From Marinobacterium sp. xm-d-530 (GTDB lineage Bacteria; Pseudomonadota; Gammaproteobacteria; Pseudomonadales; Balneatricaceae), in assembly GCF_013283365.1 (NCBI RefSeq), contig NZ_WBYM01000004.1, positions 1 through 64,000 of the forward strand: a stretch of 64,000 nucleotides of DNA, given 5' to 3'. Position numbers and translations under genes: made by a program. Shown piece by piece: positions 46,328-56,713 of the stretch; position 1 is the stretch's first letter, and the number at the start of each line of letters is the position of its first letter. The notes beneath the pieces are model-generated. The model was not told the DNA's origin. It saw nothing but the letters and a program-made list of their open reading frames with translations, and searched no databases.

Positions 46328-47062
46328 ATGGCACAAGTAAATATGCGCGATCTGCTTAAAGCAGGTGTTCACTTCGGTCACCAGACTCGTTACTGGAACC
46401 CAAAAATGTCGAAGTTCATCTTCGGTGCGCGTAACAAAATTCATATCATCAACCTTGAGCACACTCTGCCAGCTATGAACAACGCACTAGACGTTGTTAA
46501 AAACATGGCTTCTAACAAAAACAAAATTCTTTTTGTTGGTACTAAACGTGCAGCAGCTAAGGTTGTTAAAGAAGAAGCATCACGTGCGGGCATGCCTTAC
46601 GTAAACCACCGTTGGTTGGGTGGCATGCTAACTAACTACAAGACAATCCGTCAGTCGATCCGTCGTCTACGTGATCTTGAAGCTCAAGCACAAGATGGTA
46701 CTTTCGAGAAATTGACTAAGAAAGAAGCGCTAATGCGTAGCCGTGAAATGGCTAAGCTTGAGCTATCTATCGGCGGTATCAAGGATATGGGCGGTCTTCC
46801 AGATGCTCTATTCGTTATCGACGTAGATCACGAGCGCATCGCAATCAACGAAGCTAACAAGCTTGGTATCCCTGTCATCGGTGTTGTTGATACTAACAGC
46901 AACCCAGACGGTGTTGACTACGTTATCCCAGGTAACGATGACGCACTACGTGCCATTCAGATCTACGCTCAGTCTGTTGCAGACGCGTGCCTAGAAGGTT
47001 CTGATGCAACGGGTGGCGCTGCAAGCGAATTCGTTGAAGTTGAAGAGCAAGCGGCTGAGTAA
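46328..47062 (+). CDS. rpsB: Small ribosomal subunit protein uS2
   Basis: A 244-residue 30S subunit protein. [22 protein letters not shown] opens the protein, and [14 protein letters not shown] and [25 protein letters not shown] are typical. Codon use is that of a highly expressed gene. It heads rpsB-tsf; S2 probably limits its own synthesis through the leader. Confidence 0.98.
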   Translation: MAQVNMRDLLKAGVHFGHQTRYWNPKMSKFIFGARNKIHIINLEHTLPAMNNALDVVKNMASNKNKILFVGTKRAAAKVVKEEASRAGMPYVNHRWLGGMLTNYKTIRQSIRRLRDLEAQAQDGTFEKLTKKEALMRSREMAKLELSIGGIKDMGGLPDALFVIDVDHERIAINEANKLGIPVIGVVDTNSNPDGVDYVIPGNDDALRAIQIYAQSVADACLEGSDATGGAASEFVEVEEQAAE

Positions 47063-47101
47063 TTCAGTCTTAGGTTTGTAACCTTTAACTTACATACTTT
47101 C

Positions 47102-47130
47102 AAAAGGGGGAGCCAGGCTCCCCTTTTTTA
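47102..47130 (+). terminator. rpsB-tsf intercistronic terminator
   Basis: AAAAGGGGGAG pairs with CTCCCCTTTT around CCAGG, followed by T. It lies 39 bases past rpsB and 40 before tsf and probably acts partially, as the analogous E. coli hairpin does. Confidence 0.88.
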
Positions 47131-47167
47131 GATTTACCTAACTAATTTCTTAAATGAGGATTGCAAA

Positions 47168-48028
47168 ATGGCAAATATCTCTGCGGCAATGGTAAAAGAG
47201 CTGCGTGATCGTACTGGCCTAGGCATGATGGAGTGTAAAAAAGCACTTGCTGAGTCTGGTGGTGATGTTGATAAGGCGATTGAAGATCTACGTAAGTCTT
47301 CAGGTCTAAAAGCTGCTAAAAAAGCTGGCCGTACTGCTGCTGACGGTGTTGTTGTGGTTCGTGTTGCTGACGACAACAGCTACGGTGTAATCGTTGAAGT
47401 TAACTCTGAAACAGACTTTGTTGCTCGTGACGAAGGTTTCCTTGGTTTTGTTAGCCAGGTAGCTGACAAAGCGTTTGCTGATAAGCAGACAGATGTTGCA
47501 GCTCTAATGGCTGGTGACCTTGAGTCGGCTCGTGAAGCGCTAGTTCAAAAGATTGGCGAGAACATTACTGTTCGTCGTATCGCTCTTGTTGAAGGTGCAG
47601 TCGTTGCTGGATACGTACACAGCAACAACCGTATCGCTTGTCTTGTCTCTCTTGCAGGTGGTGACACTGAAGTGGCTCGTGACGTTGCTATGCACGTTTC
47701 TGCAGCTAACCCTCGTGTGTGTAAGCCTGAAGATATGCCACAGGAAGAGCTTGATCGCGAGAAAGAGATCATCATGGCTCAGCCTGACATGGAAGGTAAG
47801 CCACAAGAGATCAAAGAGAAAATGGCAATCGGCCGTGTTAAGAAGTTCCTTTCTGAAAACAGCCTTGTTGAACAGGCGTTCGTTAAGAACCCAGAGACAA
47901 CTGTCGGCAAACTTATCAAAGATGCTGGTACTGACATCAACGGTTTCACCCGCCTAGAAGTTGGTGAAGGCATTGAAGTTGAGAAGAAAGACTTCGCTCA
48001 AGAGGTAGCAGAGCAGCTGCAAGGCTAA
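47168..48028 (+). CDS. tsf: Elongation factor Ts
   Basis: A 286-residue guanine-nucleotide exchange factor for EF-Tu. [19 protein letters not shown] is the N-terminal module that inserts into EF-Tu with the family-typical TGxGxMxCKKAL, followed by [14 protein letters not shown]. Codon bias is high. RBS TGAGGA precedes the ATG. A terminator follows. Confidence 0.98.
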   Translation: MANISAAMVKELRDRTGLGMMECKKALAESGGDVDKAIEDLRKSSGLKAAKKAGRTAADGVVVVRVADDNSYGVIVEVNSETDFVARDEGFLGFVSQVADKAFADKQTDVAALMAGDLESAREALVQKIGENITVRRIALVEGAVVAGYVHSNNRIACLVSLAGGDTEVARDVAMHVSAANPRVCKPEDMPQEELDREKEIIMAQPDMEGKPQEIKEKMAIGRVKKFLSENSLVEQAFVKNPETTVGKLIKDAGTDINGFTRLEVGEGIEVEKKDFAQEVAEQLQG

Positions 48029-48038
48029 TTCTGTACTA

Positions 48039-48072
48039 AACTAGCCCTGCCGACTTGCGGGGCTAGTTGTTT
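48039..48072 (+). terminator. tsf terminator
   Basis: AACTAGCCC (48039-48047) pairs with GGGCTAGTT (48060-48068) around a 12-nt loop. The following T-run is interrupted (GTTTTCG). Confidence 0.82.
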
Positions 48073-48120
48073 TCGATATACCTTTATCACACTTCTTTTA
48101 ATCGCCTGCCGGGGGTGCCC

Positions 48121-48870
48121 ATGCCTGTAAACAAGCCTAACTCCAAATATAAGCGAATTCTTCTGAAATTAAGCGGTGAAGCTTTAATGGGAGAAGAGAA
48201 CTTTGGTATCGATCCAAAAGTTCTTCATCGAATGGCTCTGGAGATCGGTCAGTTAGTGGGTATCGGCGTTCAGGTCGGTCTAGTGATTGGTGGTGGTAAC
48301 CTGTTTCGCGGCGCTGCGCTAAGTGAAGCAGGATTGGATCGAGTGACTGGCGACCATATGGGTATGCTAGCCACTGTGATGAACGCACTTGCAATGCGTG
48401 ATGCACTCGAACGCTGTAATATTGCGACGCGAGTGATGTCGGCAATTCCGATGAGCGGCGTTGTGGATCACTATGATCGTCGAAATGCGATGCGTTACCT
48501 GTCACAAGGTGATGTGGTGATCTTCTCTGCTGGTACCGGTAACCCTTTCTTTACAACCGACTCTGCTGCCTGTCTGCGCGGCATTGAGATCGAAGCCGAT
48601 GTGGTACTTAAGGCAACTAAGGTTGACGGCGTCTACACTGCGGATCCTATGAAAGATCCAACGGCTGAGCGCTACGACCGTCTAAGTTTTGATGAGGTGC
48701 TTGAGCGTCAGCTGGGTGTGATGGATATGACAGCAATCTGTCTGACCCGTGACCACGATATGCCCGTGCGCGTTTTCAATATGAACAAGCATGGTGCTCT
48801 TGTTAACCTAGTTGTAGGTGGCGACGAGGGTACATTGATCGATAGCGGCAGCGCTAACGGAGATAAATAA
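48121..48870 (+). CDS. pyrH: UMP kinase
   Basis: A 249-residue hexameric amino-acid-kinase-fold enzyme that phosphorylates [16 protein letters not shown] is the N-terminal P-loop-like motif, GGGNLFRG the substrate loop, and [15 protein letters not shown]-like [15 protein letters not shown] the phosphate-binding stretch. The start ATG 48121 ([13 protein letters not shown]) is preferred over 48067, since the additional residues are not family-like. GGGGGT precedes it at five bases. It shares the TAATG junction with frr. Confidence 0.97.
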   Translation: MPVNKPNSKYKRILLKLSGEALMGEENFGIDPKVLHRMALEIGQLVGIGVQVGLVIGGGNLFRGAALSEAGLDRVTGDHMGMLATVMNALAMRDALERCNIATRVMSAIPMSGVVDHYDRRNAMRYLSQGDVVIFSAGTGNPFFTTDSAACLRGIEIEADVVLKATKVDGVYTADPMKDPTAERYDRLSFDEVLERQLGVMDMTAICLTRDHDMPVRVFNMNKHGALVNLVVGGDEGTLIDSGSANGDK

Positions 48871-49427
48871 TGATTACTGAGATTGTTCAAGACGCTGATC
48901 AGCGTATGTCAAAAAGCGTTGATTCTCTTGTAGAGCAGTTTAAAAAAATTCGAACAGGTCGTGCGACCCCTGCCATTCTTGATTCTGTGATGGTCCACTA
49001 CTACGGTTCTGATATGCCGATTCAGCAGGTTGCTAACGTGACGGTTGAAGATGCGCGTACACTGTCGATCATCCCATGGGAAAAGAACATGGTTCCTGAG
49101 ATCGAAAAAGCGATCATGAAATCAGATCTTGGTCTTAACCCAGCGACAGCCGGTGATGTTATTCGCGTGCCTATGCCAGCGCTGACCGAGGAGACTCGTA
49201 AGGGCTATATTCGTCAGGCACGTGGCGAAGCTGAGAATGCTCGAGTGGCTGTGCGCAATGTGCGTCGTGATGCTAACGGTGATATTAAAGATCTTTTGAA
49301 AGAGAAAGAGATAACAGAGGACGATGCGCGTCGTGGCGAAGATCAGGTTCAAAAAGAGACTGATAAGCACGTTGCTGAGATCGACAAGCTGTTGGCTCAA
49401 AAAGAGAAGGATTTGATGGAGATTTAA
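48870..49427 (+). CDS. frr: Ribosome recycling factor
   Basis: A 185-residue protein that with EF-G splits post-termination ribosomes. [23 protein letters not shown] and IPMP-like [24 protein letters not shown] are the family blocks; the protein is helical and charged. It overlaps the pyrH stop by one base. Confidence 0.97.
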   Translation: MITEIVQDADQRMSKSVDSLVEQFKKIRTGRATPAILDSVMVHYYGSDMPIQQVANVTVEDARTLSIIPWEKNMVPEIEKAIMKSDLGLNPATAGDVIRVPMPALTEETRKGYIRQARGEAENARVAVRNVRRDANGDIKDLLKEKEITEDDARRGEDQVQKETDKHVAEIDKLLAQKEKDLMEI

Positions 49428-49468
49428 TCCATCAAATTCGCGCACAGCGCATTAGGATACGACCTTTA

Positions 49469-50230
49469 ATGGCCGATAATAACGATAACACCGTCAATAC
49501 ACGTCCTGCTCCACGCCATATTGCCGTCATTATGGATGGCAATAACCGTTGGGCCAAAGAGCGTCGCTTGCCGTCTCTCGCCGGTCATAAAGCGGGCGTC
49601 GATAGTGTCCGTGATGTCATTCAAGGCTGTATGGAGTCAGGGGTTGAATCTCTGACTCTTTTTGCCTTCAGTTCTGAGAACTGGCGCCGTCCTGAAAAAG
49701 AGGTCCGTGGTCTGATGGATCTCTTCAAGTTTGCCCTCGATCGTGAGGTTAAAAAACTCGTCAAAAATAATATTCGTCTTCGTGTCATTGGTGATAAGTC
49801 TGGTTTTTCCGAATCACTACAGCAGCGCATCGAAAAAGGCGAACAAGCGACTGCCCACTGTACTGCGCTTAATCTGAATATTGCAGCTAACTACGGTGGT
49901 CAGTGGGATATTGCTCATGCGGTTCAGCAGATTGCTGAGCAGGTCAAGCAGGGCGAGCTAGAACCTACCGATATCAATGCAGATCTTATTTCAAAGCATG
50001 TCTCACTGGCCGATCAGCCTCTGCCAGATCTCTGCATCAGAACGGCCGGTGAACAGCGAATCTCTAACTTTTTAATCTGGCAATTCGCTTACACAGAGTT
50101 CTACTACAGCGATCTCTACTGGCCAGACTTTAACCGCGAAGAGCTTCTCAAAGCGGTTGATAACTTCCAAACGCGTGAGCGTCGATTTGGCCGAACCAGT
50201 GAGCAACTGGAGGCCGAAAGTCATGTTTAA
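49469..50230 (+). CDS. uppS: Undecaprenyl diphosphate synthase
   Basis: A 253-residue cis-prenyltransferase that makes the C55 lipid carrier for peptidoglycan and O-antigen. IMDGNNRWAKERRLP with Asp23 is the catalytic start; RTAGEQRISNFLIWQFAYTEFYY is the second family signature. It lies after frr; dxr, which many gammaproteobacteria keep in this cluster, is missing. Its 3' end overlaps cdsA by eight bases. Confidence 0.97.
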   Translation: MADNNDNTVNTRPAPRHIAVIMDGNNRWAKERRLPSLAGHKAGVDSVRDVIQGCMESGVESLTLFAFSSENWRRPEKEVRGLMDLFKFALDREVKKLVKNNIRLRVIGDKSGFSESLQQRIEKGEQATAHCTALNLNIAANYGGQWDIAHAVQQIAEQVKQGELEPTDINADLISKHVSLADQPLPDLCIRTAGEQRISNFLIWQFAYTEFYYSDLYWPDFNREELLKAVDNFQTRERRFGRTSEQLEAESHV

Positions 50231-51029
50231 ACAGCGCGTCATTACCGCTTCAATTTTGGCGCCATTGGCGCTAGGTTCGGTTTTCCTTCTACCTTTGTCT
50301 GGGTTTGCTATCGTTATGGCGCTTGTGATGATGATTGGGGCCTGGGAGTGGGGTAATTTCGCGCTCTATTCACGTCGCATGCGAGCGCTCTTTGTGGCGT
50401 TAGTGGGAGTGGTAATCGCAGCGATCTACCCATTTGTTACTGCTTTGACGCTCCCTATATTAGTTGTCGCAGCGCTATTTTGGGTGTTTGCGATTACTCG
50501 GGTGGTTCGCTACCCAAAGACCCTAGGTATCGATGGGGCTGTGACTAAGTTGATTACCGGTCTGTTGGTGCTAGTCCCTGCTTGGGTGGCGATGGTGGGT
50601 CTGAAAACCCATGAGAGCGCGCATCTATTACTACTGCTGCTGTTTTTGTTGGTTTGGGGTGCTGATATAGGCGCCTACTTTGCCGGTAAGCGCTTTGGTC
50701 GAGTTAAGCTTTTACCTAAAGTTAGTCCTGGCAAAACGCGTGAAGGGGTTTATGGTGGTTTGTTAGCAGCCATGATGATCGCTCTTGGATTCTCGATTGT
50801 CTTAGGTCTCTCTTCTACTTCTATTATTCTGCTGATGGCGCTCTCTGCTTTGGTGGTGGTTGTCTCTGTATTTGGCGATCTGTTTGAGAGCATGTTTAAG
50901 CGTGAACGTGGTATCAAAGACAGTGGTGTGATCCTGCCAGGTCATGGTGGCGTACTGGATCGTGTCGACAGTCTTACGGCTGCTGCACCGCTGTTTTTGT
51001 TAGGAATTCAACTGCTTCCGATTCTTTAA
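50223..51029 (+). CDS. cdsA: Phosphatidate cytidylyltransferase
   Basis: A 268-residue inner-membrane enzyme that makes CDP-diacylglycerol. There are about eight hydrophobic segments and the C-terminal signature SVFGDLFESMFKRERGIKDSG..LPGHGGVLDRVDSL. The ATG at 50223 (MFKQRVITASILAPLALG) is the natural start; the frame is open from 50157 inside uppS but those residues are not membrane-like. It is followed six bases later by rseP. Confidence 0.95.
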   Translation: MFKQRVITASILAPLALGSVFLLPLSGFAIVMALVMMIGAWEWGNFALYSRRMRALFVALVGVVIAAIYPFVTALTLPILVVAALFWVFAITRVVRYPKTLGIDGAVTKLITGLLVLVPAWVAMVGLKTHESAHLLLLLLFLLVWGADIGAYFAGKRFGRVKLLPKVSPGKTREGVYGGLLAAMMIALGFSIVLGLSSTSIILLMALSALVVVVSVFGDLFESMFKRERGIKDSGVILPGHGGVLDRVDSLTAAAPLFLLGIQLLPIL

Positions 51030-51038
51030 GGGTAAGTG

Positions 51039-52391
51039 ATGGATTTTATCCAAACGGTTCTCTCTCTTCTTATAACACTTGGCATACTGGTCACAATTCA
51101 CGAGTGGGGTCACTACTGGGTAGCTCGTCGTTGTGGCGTTAAGGTACTGCGCTTCTCTGTCGGCTTTGGTAAACCTATCTGGATGCGTAAGGGCAAAGAT
51201 GGCACTGAGTATGCTGTCGCCTCCATCCCTTTAGGTGGCTATGTTCGAATGCTCGATGAGCGTGAAGGACCGGTTCCAGATGAGCTCAAATCTCAAGCGT
51301 TCAACAACAAAAGCGTCTATCAGCGAATCGCGATCGTTGCAGCAGGCCCGTTTGTTAATTTGATCTTTGCCCTCTTTGCGTATTGGTTCCTATTCATATG
51401 GGGGGTGACGGTTGTAAAACCTGTCGTTGGCGCCGTTACACCTGACTCGCTTGCAGAGCAAGCTGGTCTTCAGCCCAATTATGAGATCGCTGAGATTGAC
51501 GGGCGAGAAGTGCTCTCATGGGAGGAGATCAATTTAGCGTTGGCAGCACGAGTGGGTGAGACAGGTGTATTAACTCTTCGTGCAGGTGAACCTAATTCTG
51601 GTTGGTTAAGAAACTACTCGGCTGATCTGCAAACTTGGGATGTTGATCTAGAGACCACTTCGCCACTTCGAGCCTTTGGCTTGTCACCCTGGCAGCCAGA
51701 AGTGCCTGCCGTTATAAGTCAAATCTCTCCTGATGGCCCAGCTTATAAAGCAGGTCTGCAAGAGGGCGATAGGGTCGTCAGCATTGACGATACGCCTATC
51801 GATAACTGGATGGCTTTGGTTGGCAAAGTGCAAGCTTCTTACGATACCGATCTTCGATTTGAAATTGTTCGTGATGAACAGTCCGAAGAGGTGATTGTAA
51901 GACCCGGCCTAAGACCCGGCAGTGATGCCTTAGTTGGCTATATCGGTGCCGGCGTTGTCGTCCCTCAGTGGCCAGAGGATATGTTAAGGGATCTCTCTCA
52001 GGGGCCGGTGGATGCTCTAGTGAGTGCCTACGAAAAGACCGTTCAGATGATTGGACTGACGCTGGACTCGATCAAGAAGATGATCGTTGGTGTCATTTCA
52101 GTGAAAAATCTGAGTGGCCCAATTACGATCGCTAAGGTGGCCGGCGCTTCGGCATCATCAGGGTTGGAATCCTTTATCAGTTTTTTGGCCTATCTCAGCA
52201 TCAGTTTGGGTGTGCTAAATCTTTTACCAATTCCGATGCTAGATGGCGGTCATTTAGTGTACTATTTTGTAGAACTGATTCGAGGTCGTCCTGTCAGCGA
52301 GCGTACCCAAGCTTTCGGAATGAGGTTGGGTATGGCGCTGTTGTTTAGTTTGATGGCCATTGCATTTTTTAACGATTTAGCGCGTCTTTAA
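51039..52391 (+). CDS. rseP: RIP metalloprotease RseP
   Basis: A 450-residue intramembrane zinc protease that cuts anti-sigma-E and residual signal peptides. HEWGH (21-25) in the first helix and LDGGHLVYYF in the C-terminal half supply the zinc ligands. Two PDZ domains lie between about 115 and 305. The ATG at 51039 has AAGGG at six-base spacing; a GTG one codon earlier is less well placed. Confidence 0.97.
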   Translation: MDFIQTVLSLLITLGILVTIHEWGHYWVARRCGVKVLRFSVGFGKPIWMRKGKDGTEYAVASIPLGGYVRMLDEREGPVPDELKSQAFNNKSVYQRIAIVAAGPFVNLIFALFAYWFLFIWGVTVVKPVVGAVTPDSLAEQAGLQPNYEIAEIDGREVLSWEEINLALAARVGETGVLTLRAGEPNSGWLRNYSADLQTWDVDLETTSPLRAFGLSPWQPEVPAVISQISPDGPAYKAGLQEGDRVVSIDDTPIDNWMALVGKVQASYDTDLRFEIVRDEQSEEVIVRPGLRPGSDALVGYIGAGVVVPQWPEDMLRDLSQGPVDALVSAYEKTVQMIGLTLDSIKKMIVGVISVKNLSGPITIAKVAGASASSGLESFISFLAYLSISLGVLNLLPIPMLDGGHLVYYFVELIRGRPVSERTQAFGMRLGMALLFSLMAIAFFNDLARL

Positions 52392-52412
52392 GCGTACTAG
52401 AGGAATCACTGG

Positions 52413-54722
52413 ATGAAACGCTTCACACTCTTATCACTGTTAGGACTTATCTTCTCGGTCCATGCTATTGCCAGTGATTTTGCCGTCGATGACATTCGTA
52501 TCGAAGGTTTGCAGCAGGTTGATCCAGCCATTGTATTCCGAAATTTTCCGATTAATCGTGGTGATCTTGTCGATCAACGAGCTCTCAATGATGCGACAAA
52601 AGATCTGTTCGAATCCGGTTATTTTGATGATGTAGAGCTACTCAAAGATCAAGGTGTGTTGATTGTTCGAGTTAAAGAGCGCCCGTCCGTTGCGCTGATT
52701 CGTCTTGAAGGTAACGATCTGATCAAAGACGAGCAGTTAATGGCTGCCCTCAAACGATCAGGCCTTGAAGAGGGAGACGTGTTTCGTCGTTCAGCTCTTG
52801 ATCAAATTCGTCTCGATCTGCTTCAAGTATACAACCAGGCAGGTCGCTATACCGCTGAAATCAACACGGATGTTGAGCAGCTAGATGGTAATCGTGTAGC
52901 CCTCAATATAAAAGTCACTGAGGGTGAAACTGCGGTAGTACAAAAAATTAATATCATTGGTAATTCGGCTTTCTCTGATGAAGAGCTGTTGGGTCTGTTT
53001 GATTTGGGAACAACCAATCTCTTCTCATGGTGGACTGATAATGATAAATACGCTCGAGAGAAGTTAAGTGCTGATATCGAAAGACTTCGTTCCTACTACT
53101 TGGATCGCGGTTTCGTTAAGTTTGATATCAACTCATCTGATGTCTCTATTAGCCCTGATCAGAAGCAGGTCTTTGTTACCATCAGTCTGACAGAGGGTCA
53201 GCAGTATAAGTACACTGATATCGATGTTGTTGGTGAGTTCGGTGTTGATAAGTCTGAGCTTACTAAACACCTTCAGATGAAAACAGGCGATCTGTTTTCT
53301 AGAAAGTTGGTGGTTGAGACAAATAACCTCATTCAAAAAGAGTTGGGTGATTCCGGCTATCTTTTTGCTAAGTCAAACGCCATACCTGAAGTTGATGACC
53401 AAGGTGGTGTGGCGCTCAAATTCTATGTTGAGCCGGGTAAGTTGGTAACGGTTCGTCGTATCGAGATTCGTGGTAACGCGATGACGGCTGACGAGGTAAT
53501 CCGTCGTGAGTTACCGCAGATGGAGGGCAGTGTTGCTAGTGCAGATGCGATTGAACGATCCAAAACCCGCCTTGATCGTTTGGGCTTTTTTAGCAAAGTT
53601 GATATTAAAACATTGAGAGTTGCTAGTGCAGATGATCAGGTTGACCTTCAGTTTTCTGTTGAAGAGCAATCACTAGGGCAAATCAACGCTGGCGTTGGCT
53701 ACTCCAGCGCTGAAGGTATTTTGTTTGATGTCGGCCTTCAACAAGATAACTTCTTGGGAACCGGTACAGAGTTTGGCTTTGCTTTTAATAACTCTCAAAT
53801 TCTAACTCAGTACACATTCAGCTTTAATGATCCCTACTACACTCTTGATGGGGTAGGGCGTGGCTATGATGTCTATTACCGTACAAGAGATTTCGGTAAT
53901 GATGATCTCTCTGATTACAATACCAATGAGGTTGGTGCCTCAGTGAATTTTGGTTACCCGATCGATGAAAACCAACGTGTCACCCTTGGTGTCGGTTTGG
54001 ATTCAACGGATGTAAACATTAATGAGTCTGTTTCAACGCGACCTGACATTATTGACGAGTTTGTTACCTCAGCAGGTTCTTCGTACTTAACTTATAACCT
54101 GAACGGCCGTTGGCGCAATAACCACCTGAATAATGCCTTTTTCCCAACGGATGGTTACCTTCACGATGTTCGATTGGATGTTGCTGTGCCAGGTGGTGAC
54201 CTTGCTTACTACAAAGCCAGTTACACAGGTCGTTACTATCAACCGCTTAACCGAGATCAAACCTGGGTGTTTGGACTTAAGACTCGTAATGGTTTCGCAG
54301 GCTCATTGGACAGTAACCCTTACCCCTTCTTTCAACGCTATTTTGCCGGTGGGTTAAGAACCGTTCGCGGTTTTGCTAATAACTCTTTAGGCCCTAAAGA
54401 TGGTGATGACCCAATAGGAGGAAACATTCTCCTGTCAGGCTCTGCAGAGCTAATTTTCCCTGCGCCATTTTTAGATGAAGATTCATCGATTCGTACCATT
54501 GCCTTCTTGGATGGCGGTAACGTATTTACTACGGATAGCTGCTCTGGCTTGACAGACTGTTCTGACAATATTGATATTGGTGAGGTTCGATTTGCTGCCG
54601 GTGTCGGTTTGAGCTGGATTACGGCAATTGGCCCGTTGTCTATCTCTTTTGGTCAGGCACTGAACGCTAGCTCAAATGATACGAAAGAGTCTGTGCAATT
54701 CTCATTAGGACAAACCTTCTGA
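52413..54722 (+). CDS. bamA: Outer membrane protein assembly factor BamA
   Basis: A 769-residue Omp85 barrel that inserts outer-membrane proteins. A signal peptide (about residues 1-20, before SDFAVDDIR) is followed by five POTRA repeats to about residue 420 and a 16-strand barrel. VRGFANNSLGPKDG is the lid-loop motif and the final residue is Phe (FSLGQTF), the usual signal for barrel insertion. The stop overlaps the skp start by one base. Confidence 0.97.
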   Translation: MKRFTLLSLLGLIFSVHAIASDFAVDDIRIEGLQQVDPAIVFRNFPINRGDLVDQRALNDATKDLFESGYFDDVELLKDQGVLIVRVKERPSVALIRLEGNDLIKDEQLMAALKRSGLEEGDVFRRSALDQIRLDLLQVYNQAGRYTAEINTDVEQLDGNRVALNIKVTEGETAVVQKINIIGNSAFSDEELLGLFDLGTTNLFSWWTDNDKYAREKLSADIERLRSYYLDRGFVKFDINSSDVSISPDQKQVFVTISLTEGQQYKYTDIDVVGEFGVDKSELTKHLQMKTGDLFSRKLVVETNNLIQKELGDSGYLFAKSNAIPEVDDQGGVALKFYVEPGKLVTVRRIEIRGNAMTADEVIRRELPQMEGSVASADAIERSKTRLDRLGFFSKVDIKTLRVASADDQVDLQFSVEEQSLGQINAGVGYSSAEGILFDVGLQQDNFLGTGTEFGFAFNNSQILTQYTFSFNDPYYTLDGVGRGYDVYYRTRDFGNDDLSDYNTNEVGASVNFGYPIDENQRVTLGVGLDSTDVNINESVSTRPDIIDEFVTSAGSSYLTYNLNGRWRNNHLNNAFFPTDGYLHDVRLDVAVPGGDLAYYKASYTGRYYQPLNRDQTWVFGLKTRNGFAGSLDSNPYPFFQRYFAGGLRTVRGFANNSLGPKDGDDPIGGNILLSGSAELIFPAPFLDEDSSIRTIAFLDGGNVFTTDSCSGLTDCSDNIDIGEVRFAAGVGLSWITAIGPLSISFGQALNASSNDTKESVQFSLGQTF

Positions 54723-55219
54723 TGATTGCTCGTTCTCTGCTTTTTTGGGTGTTTGCCTCTATCTCGCACTCAGCTATTGCTGGTTCAATGGTTGTTCTTG
54801 ATGTCCAAGCGGCGCTTCAGTCGAGTAATGCTGCAGAAGCCTTTCGCGCAGATTTAGTTAAAAGCACTTCCCAGCAAGAGTCTCAGGTTCGTGATTTAGA
54901 AAATCAGGCTAAAAAGATGCAGTCTGATTTTGAGTTGAATAAGGGGCTGCTGACTCAAGAACAGATTCAGCAAAAAGATCTCCAATTCAAGAAAGTGTAT
55001 GGCGAGTATCAGCGACAGCTGCAAGCGCTTCAGCAGCAGCGAGCGGCTATGGAGAAAGAGTTTTTAGAGGGTATGCGTCCCAAGTTGGATCAGGTCATCA
55101 AAGCGCTTATTGATGAAGGCGATATTTCGCTGATTATCAATCGTCAGTCGGCTATCTATGTTGAGCCTAGAATCGACATTACAGGTGAGATTATTAAACG
55201 CCTGAATGCCCAGGAGTGA
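54722..55219 (+). CDS. skp: OmpH/Skp periplasmic chaperone
   Basis: A 165-residue protein with a signal peptide (cleavage near AIA-GSM) and a long coiled coil of Gln, Lys, Glu and Leu from about 45 to 115, which forms the tentacles of the trimeric chaperone. It carries outer-membrane proteins to BamA, encoded next to it. Its 3' end overlaps lpxD by 14 bases if the lpxD ATG is used. Confidence 0.92.
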   Translation: MIARSLLFWVFASISHSAIAGSMVVLDVQAALQSSNAAEAFRADLVKSTSQQESQVRDLENQAKKMQSDFELNKGLLTQEQIQQKDLQFKKVYGEYQRQLQALQQQRAAMEKEFLEGMRPKLDQVIKALIDEGDISLIINRQSAIYVEPRIDITGEIIKRLNAQE

Positions 55220-56258
55220 CTGGGGTTTGACTGATTTTTCCGAAAAAGCGTCCGATTTAGCTCTTCGCGTTAGTGGAGAGCTTGTTGGTAGTGATTGTCT
55301 AATCTCTGGGATGTCTACCCTTGATAAAGCGGGTATCGGTCAGCTCTCTTTTCTATCCAACGCCAAATACCAAAAACAGCTTCCAGACACTCAGGCTGAA
55401 GTCGTTCTAGTCAGTGCAGAGTTCGTTGATCTGGTCCCCAATAGCGCTATTGTCGTTGCTAATCCCTACCTAGCCTTTGCAAAGTTATCGCAGCTGTTTG
55501 ATTGGCGTGGTCCTTTAGTCGCTGGAATTGCGCCGACTGCAACAGTAGACCCTTCTGCCGAGATCGACCCCTCTGCTCAGATTGCGGAGGGTGCAATTGT
55601 TGGCGCTCAAGTTAAGGTGGCTGCCCATGCCTATGTGGGTCCCAACGTGGTCATAGGTGAGGGTGTATTGCTCGGTGAGTCAACACGGCTTGAAGCGAAT
55701 GTAACCCTCTATCCTGGAGTTTCCATCGGTAAGCGATGCATTATTCATTCTGGTGCTGTGATTGGAGCCGATGGGTTCGGTTTTGCTCATGACGGTCAAG
55801 GCTGGGTAAAAATCGCCCAAGCCGGTGGTGTGATTTTAGGTGATGATGTTGAGGTCGGTGCAAACACAACGATCGATCGCGGTGCTCTGTCGGATACTTT
55901 GATTGCTAATGGTGTGAAATTGGATAATCAAATTCAGATTGCACACAATGTTGAGATCGGAGAGTCAACGGCCATAGCTGGTTGTACTGCAATTGCGGGT
56001 AGCACTCGTATCGGCTCTCATTGTACTATTGCAGGTATGAGCGGTGTCACGGGGCATTTAGAGATTGCCGACCGAACCCACATCACGGCGATGACTTTGG
56101 TCAGTAAATCAATCAAAGAGTCGGGTGCTTACTCATCGGGTACTGGGGTTGAACCTCACGCTCAATGGAAGCGAAATGTGGTCCGGTTTAAGCAACTTGA
56201 TGAGTTGTCCCAACGCGTTAAAAATCTAGAAAAGCTTGTAAAAAAGCTTGCTGAATAA
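55206..56258 (+). CDS. lpxD: UDP-3-O-(3-hydroxyacyl)glucosamine N-acyltransferase
   Basis: A 350-residue left-handed beta-helix acyltransferase of lipid A synthesis. Hexapeptide repeats run from about residue 110 to 300, with the catalytic histidine in IQIAHNVEIG (His247), and a C-terminal helix. The ATG at 55206 has no ribosome site; a TTG at 55227 with AGGAG ten bases before it is an equally plausible start and would remove the overlap with skp. Confidence 0.93.
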   Translation: MPRSDWGLTDFSEKASDLALRVSGELVGSDCLISGMSTLDKAGIGQLSFLSNAKYQKQLPDTQAEVVLVSAEFVDLVPNSAIVVANPYLAFAKLSQLFDWRGPLVAGIAPTATVDPSAEIDPSAQIAEGAIVGAQVKVAAHAYVGPNVVIGEGVLLGESTRLEANVTLYPGVSIGKRCIIHSGAVIGADGFGFAHDGQGWVKIAQAGGVILGDDVEVGANTTIDRGALSDTLIANGVKLDNQIQIAHNVEIGESTAIAGCTAIAGSTRIGSHCTIAGMSGVTGHLEIADRTHITAMTLVSKSIKESGAYSSGTGVEPHAQWKRNVVRFKQLDELSQRVKNLEKLVKKLAE

Positions 56259-56273
56259 GGCTAAAAACTGAAT

Positions 56274-56711
56274 ATGATGGATGTAAATGAGATCCGTAAA
56301 TACCTTCCGCACCGCTACCCTTTTCTATTGGTTGACCGCGTTGTAGAACTAACACCCGGTGAATCCATTGTCGCTTACAAGAATGTGACCGTTAACGAAC
56401 CTTTCTTTAACGGCCACTTCCCTGATCATCCCGTCATGCCGGGTGTCTTGATTGTTGAAGCGATGGCTCAAGCGGCCGGTATTCTTGGTTTTAAAACCAT
56501 GGATAAAACACCTCAGGATGGTTCGATCTACTACTTTGTGGGTGCCGATAATCTGCGTTTTAAACGCCCAGTAGTGCCTGGCGACCGCCTTCAGCTTGAA
56601 GCGTTGGTATTGTCTGAAAAACGCGGTATCTGGAAGTTCCAAGTTAAAGCGACGGTTGAAGGTGAAACGGTTAGCTCGGCAACCATTCTGTGTGCTGATA
56701 GGAAGGTCTGA
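56274..56711 (+). CDS. fabZ: 3-hydroxyacyl-ACP dehydratase FabZ
   Basis: A 145-residue hot-dog-fold dehydratase of fatty acid elongation. The catalytic His48 is in [12 protein letters not shown] and Glu62 in IVEAMAQ. The start [23 protein letters not shown] closely matches the P. aeruginosa protein. Its location among lpx genes balances membrane phospholipid and lipid A synthesis. Confidence 0.97.
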   Translation: MMDVNEIRKYLPHRYPFLLVDRVVELTPGESIVAYKNVTVNEPFFNGHFPDHPVMPGVLIVEAMAQAAGILGFKTMDKTPQDGSIYYFVGADNLRFKRPVVPGDRLQLEALVLSEKRGIWKFQVKATVEGETVSSATILCADRKV

Positions 56712-56713
56712 TT

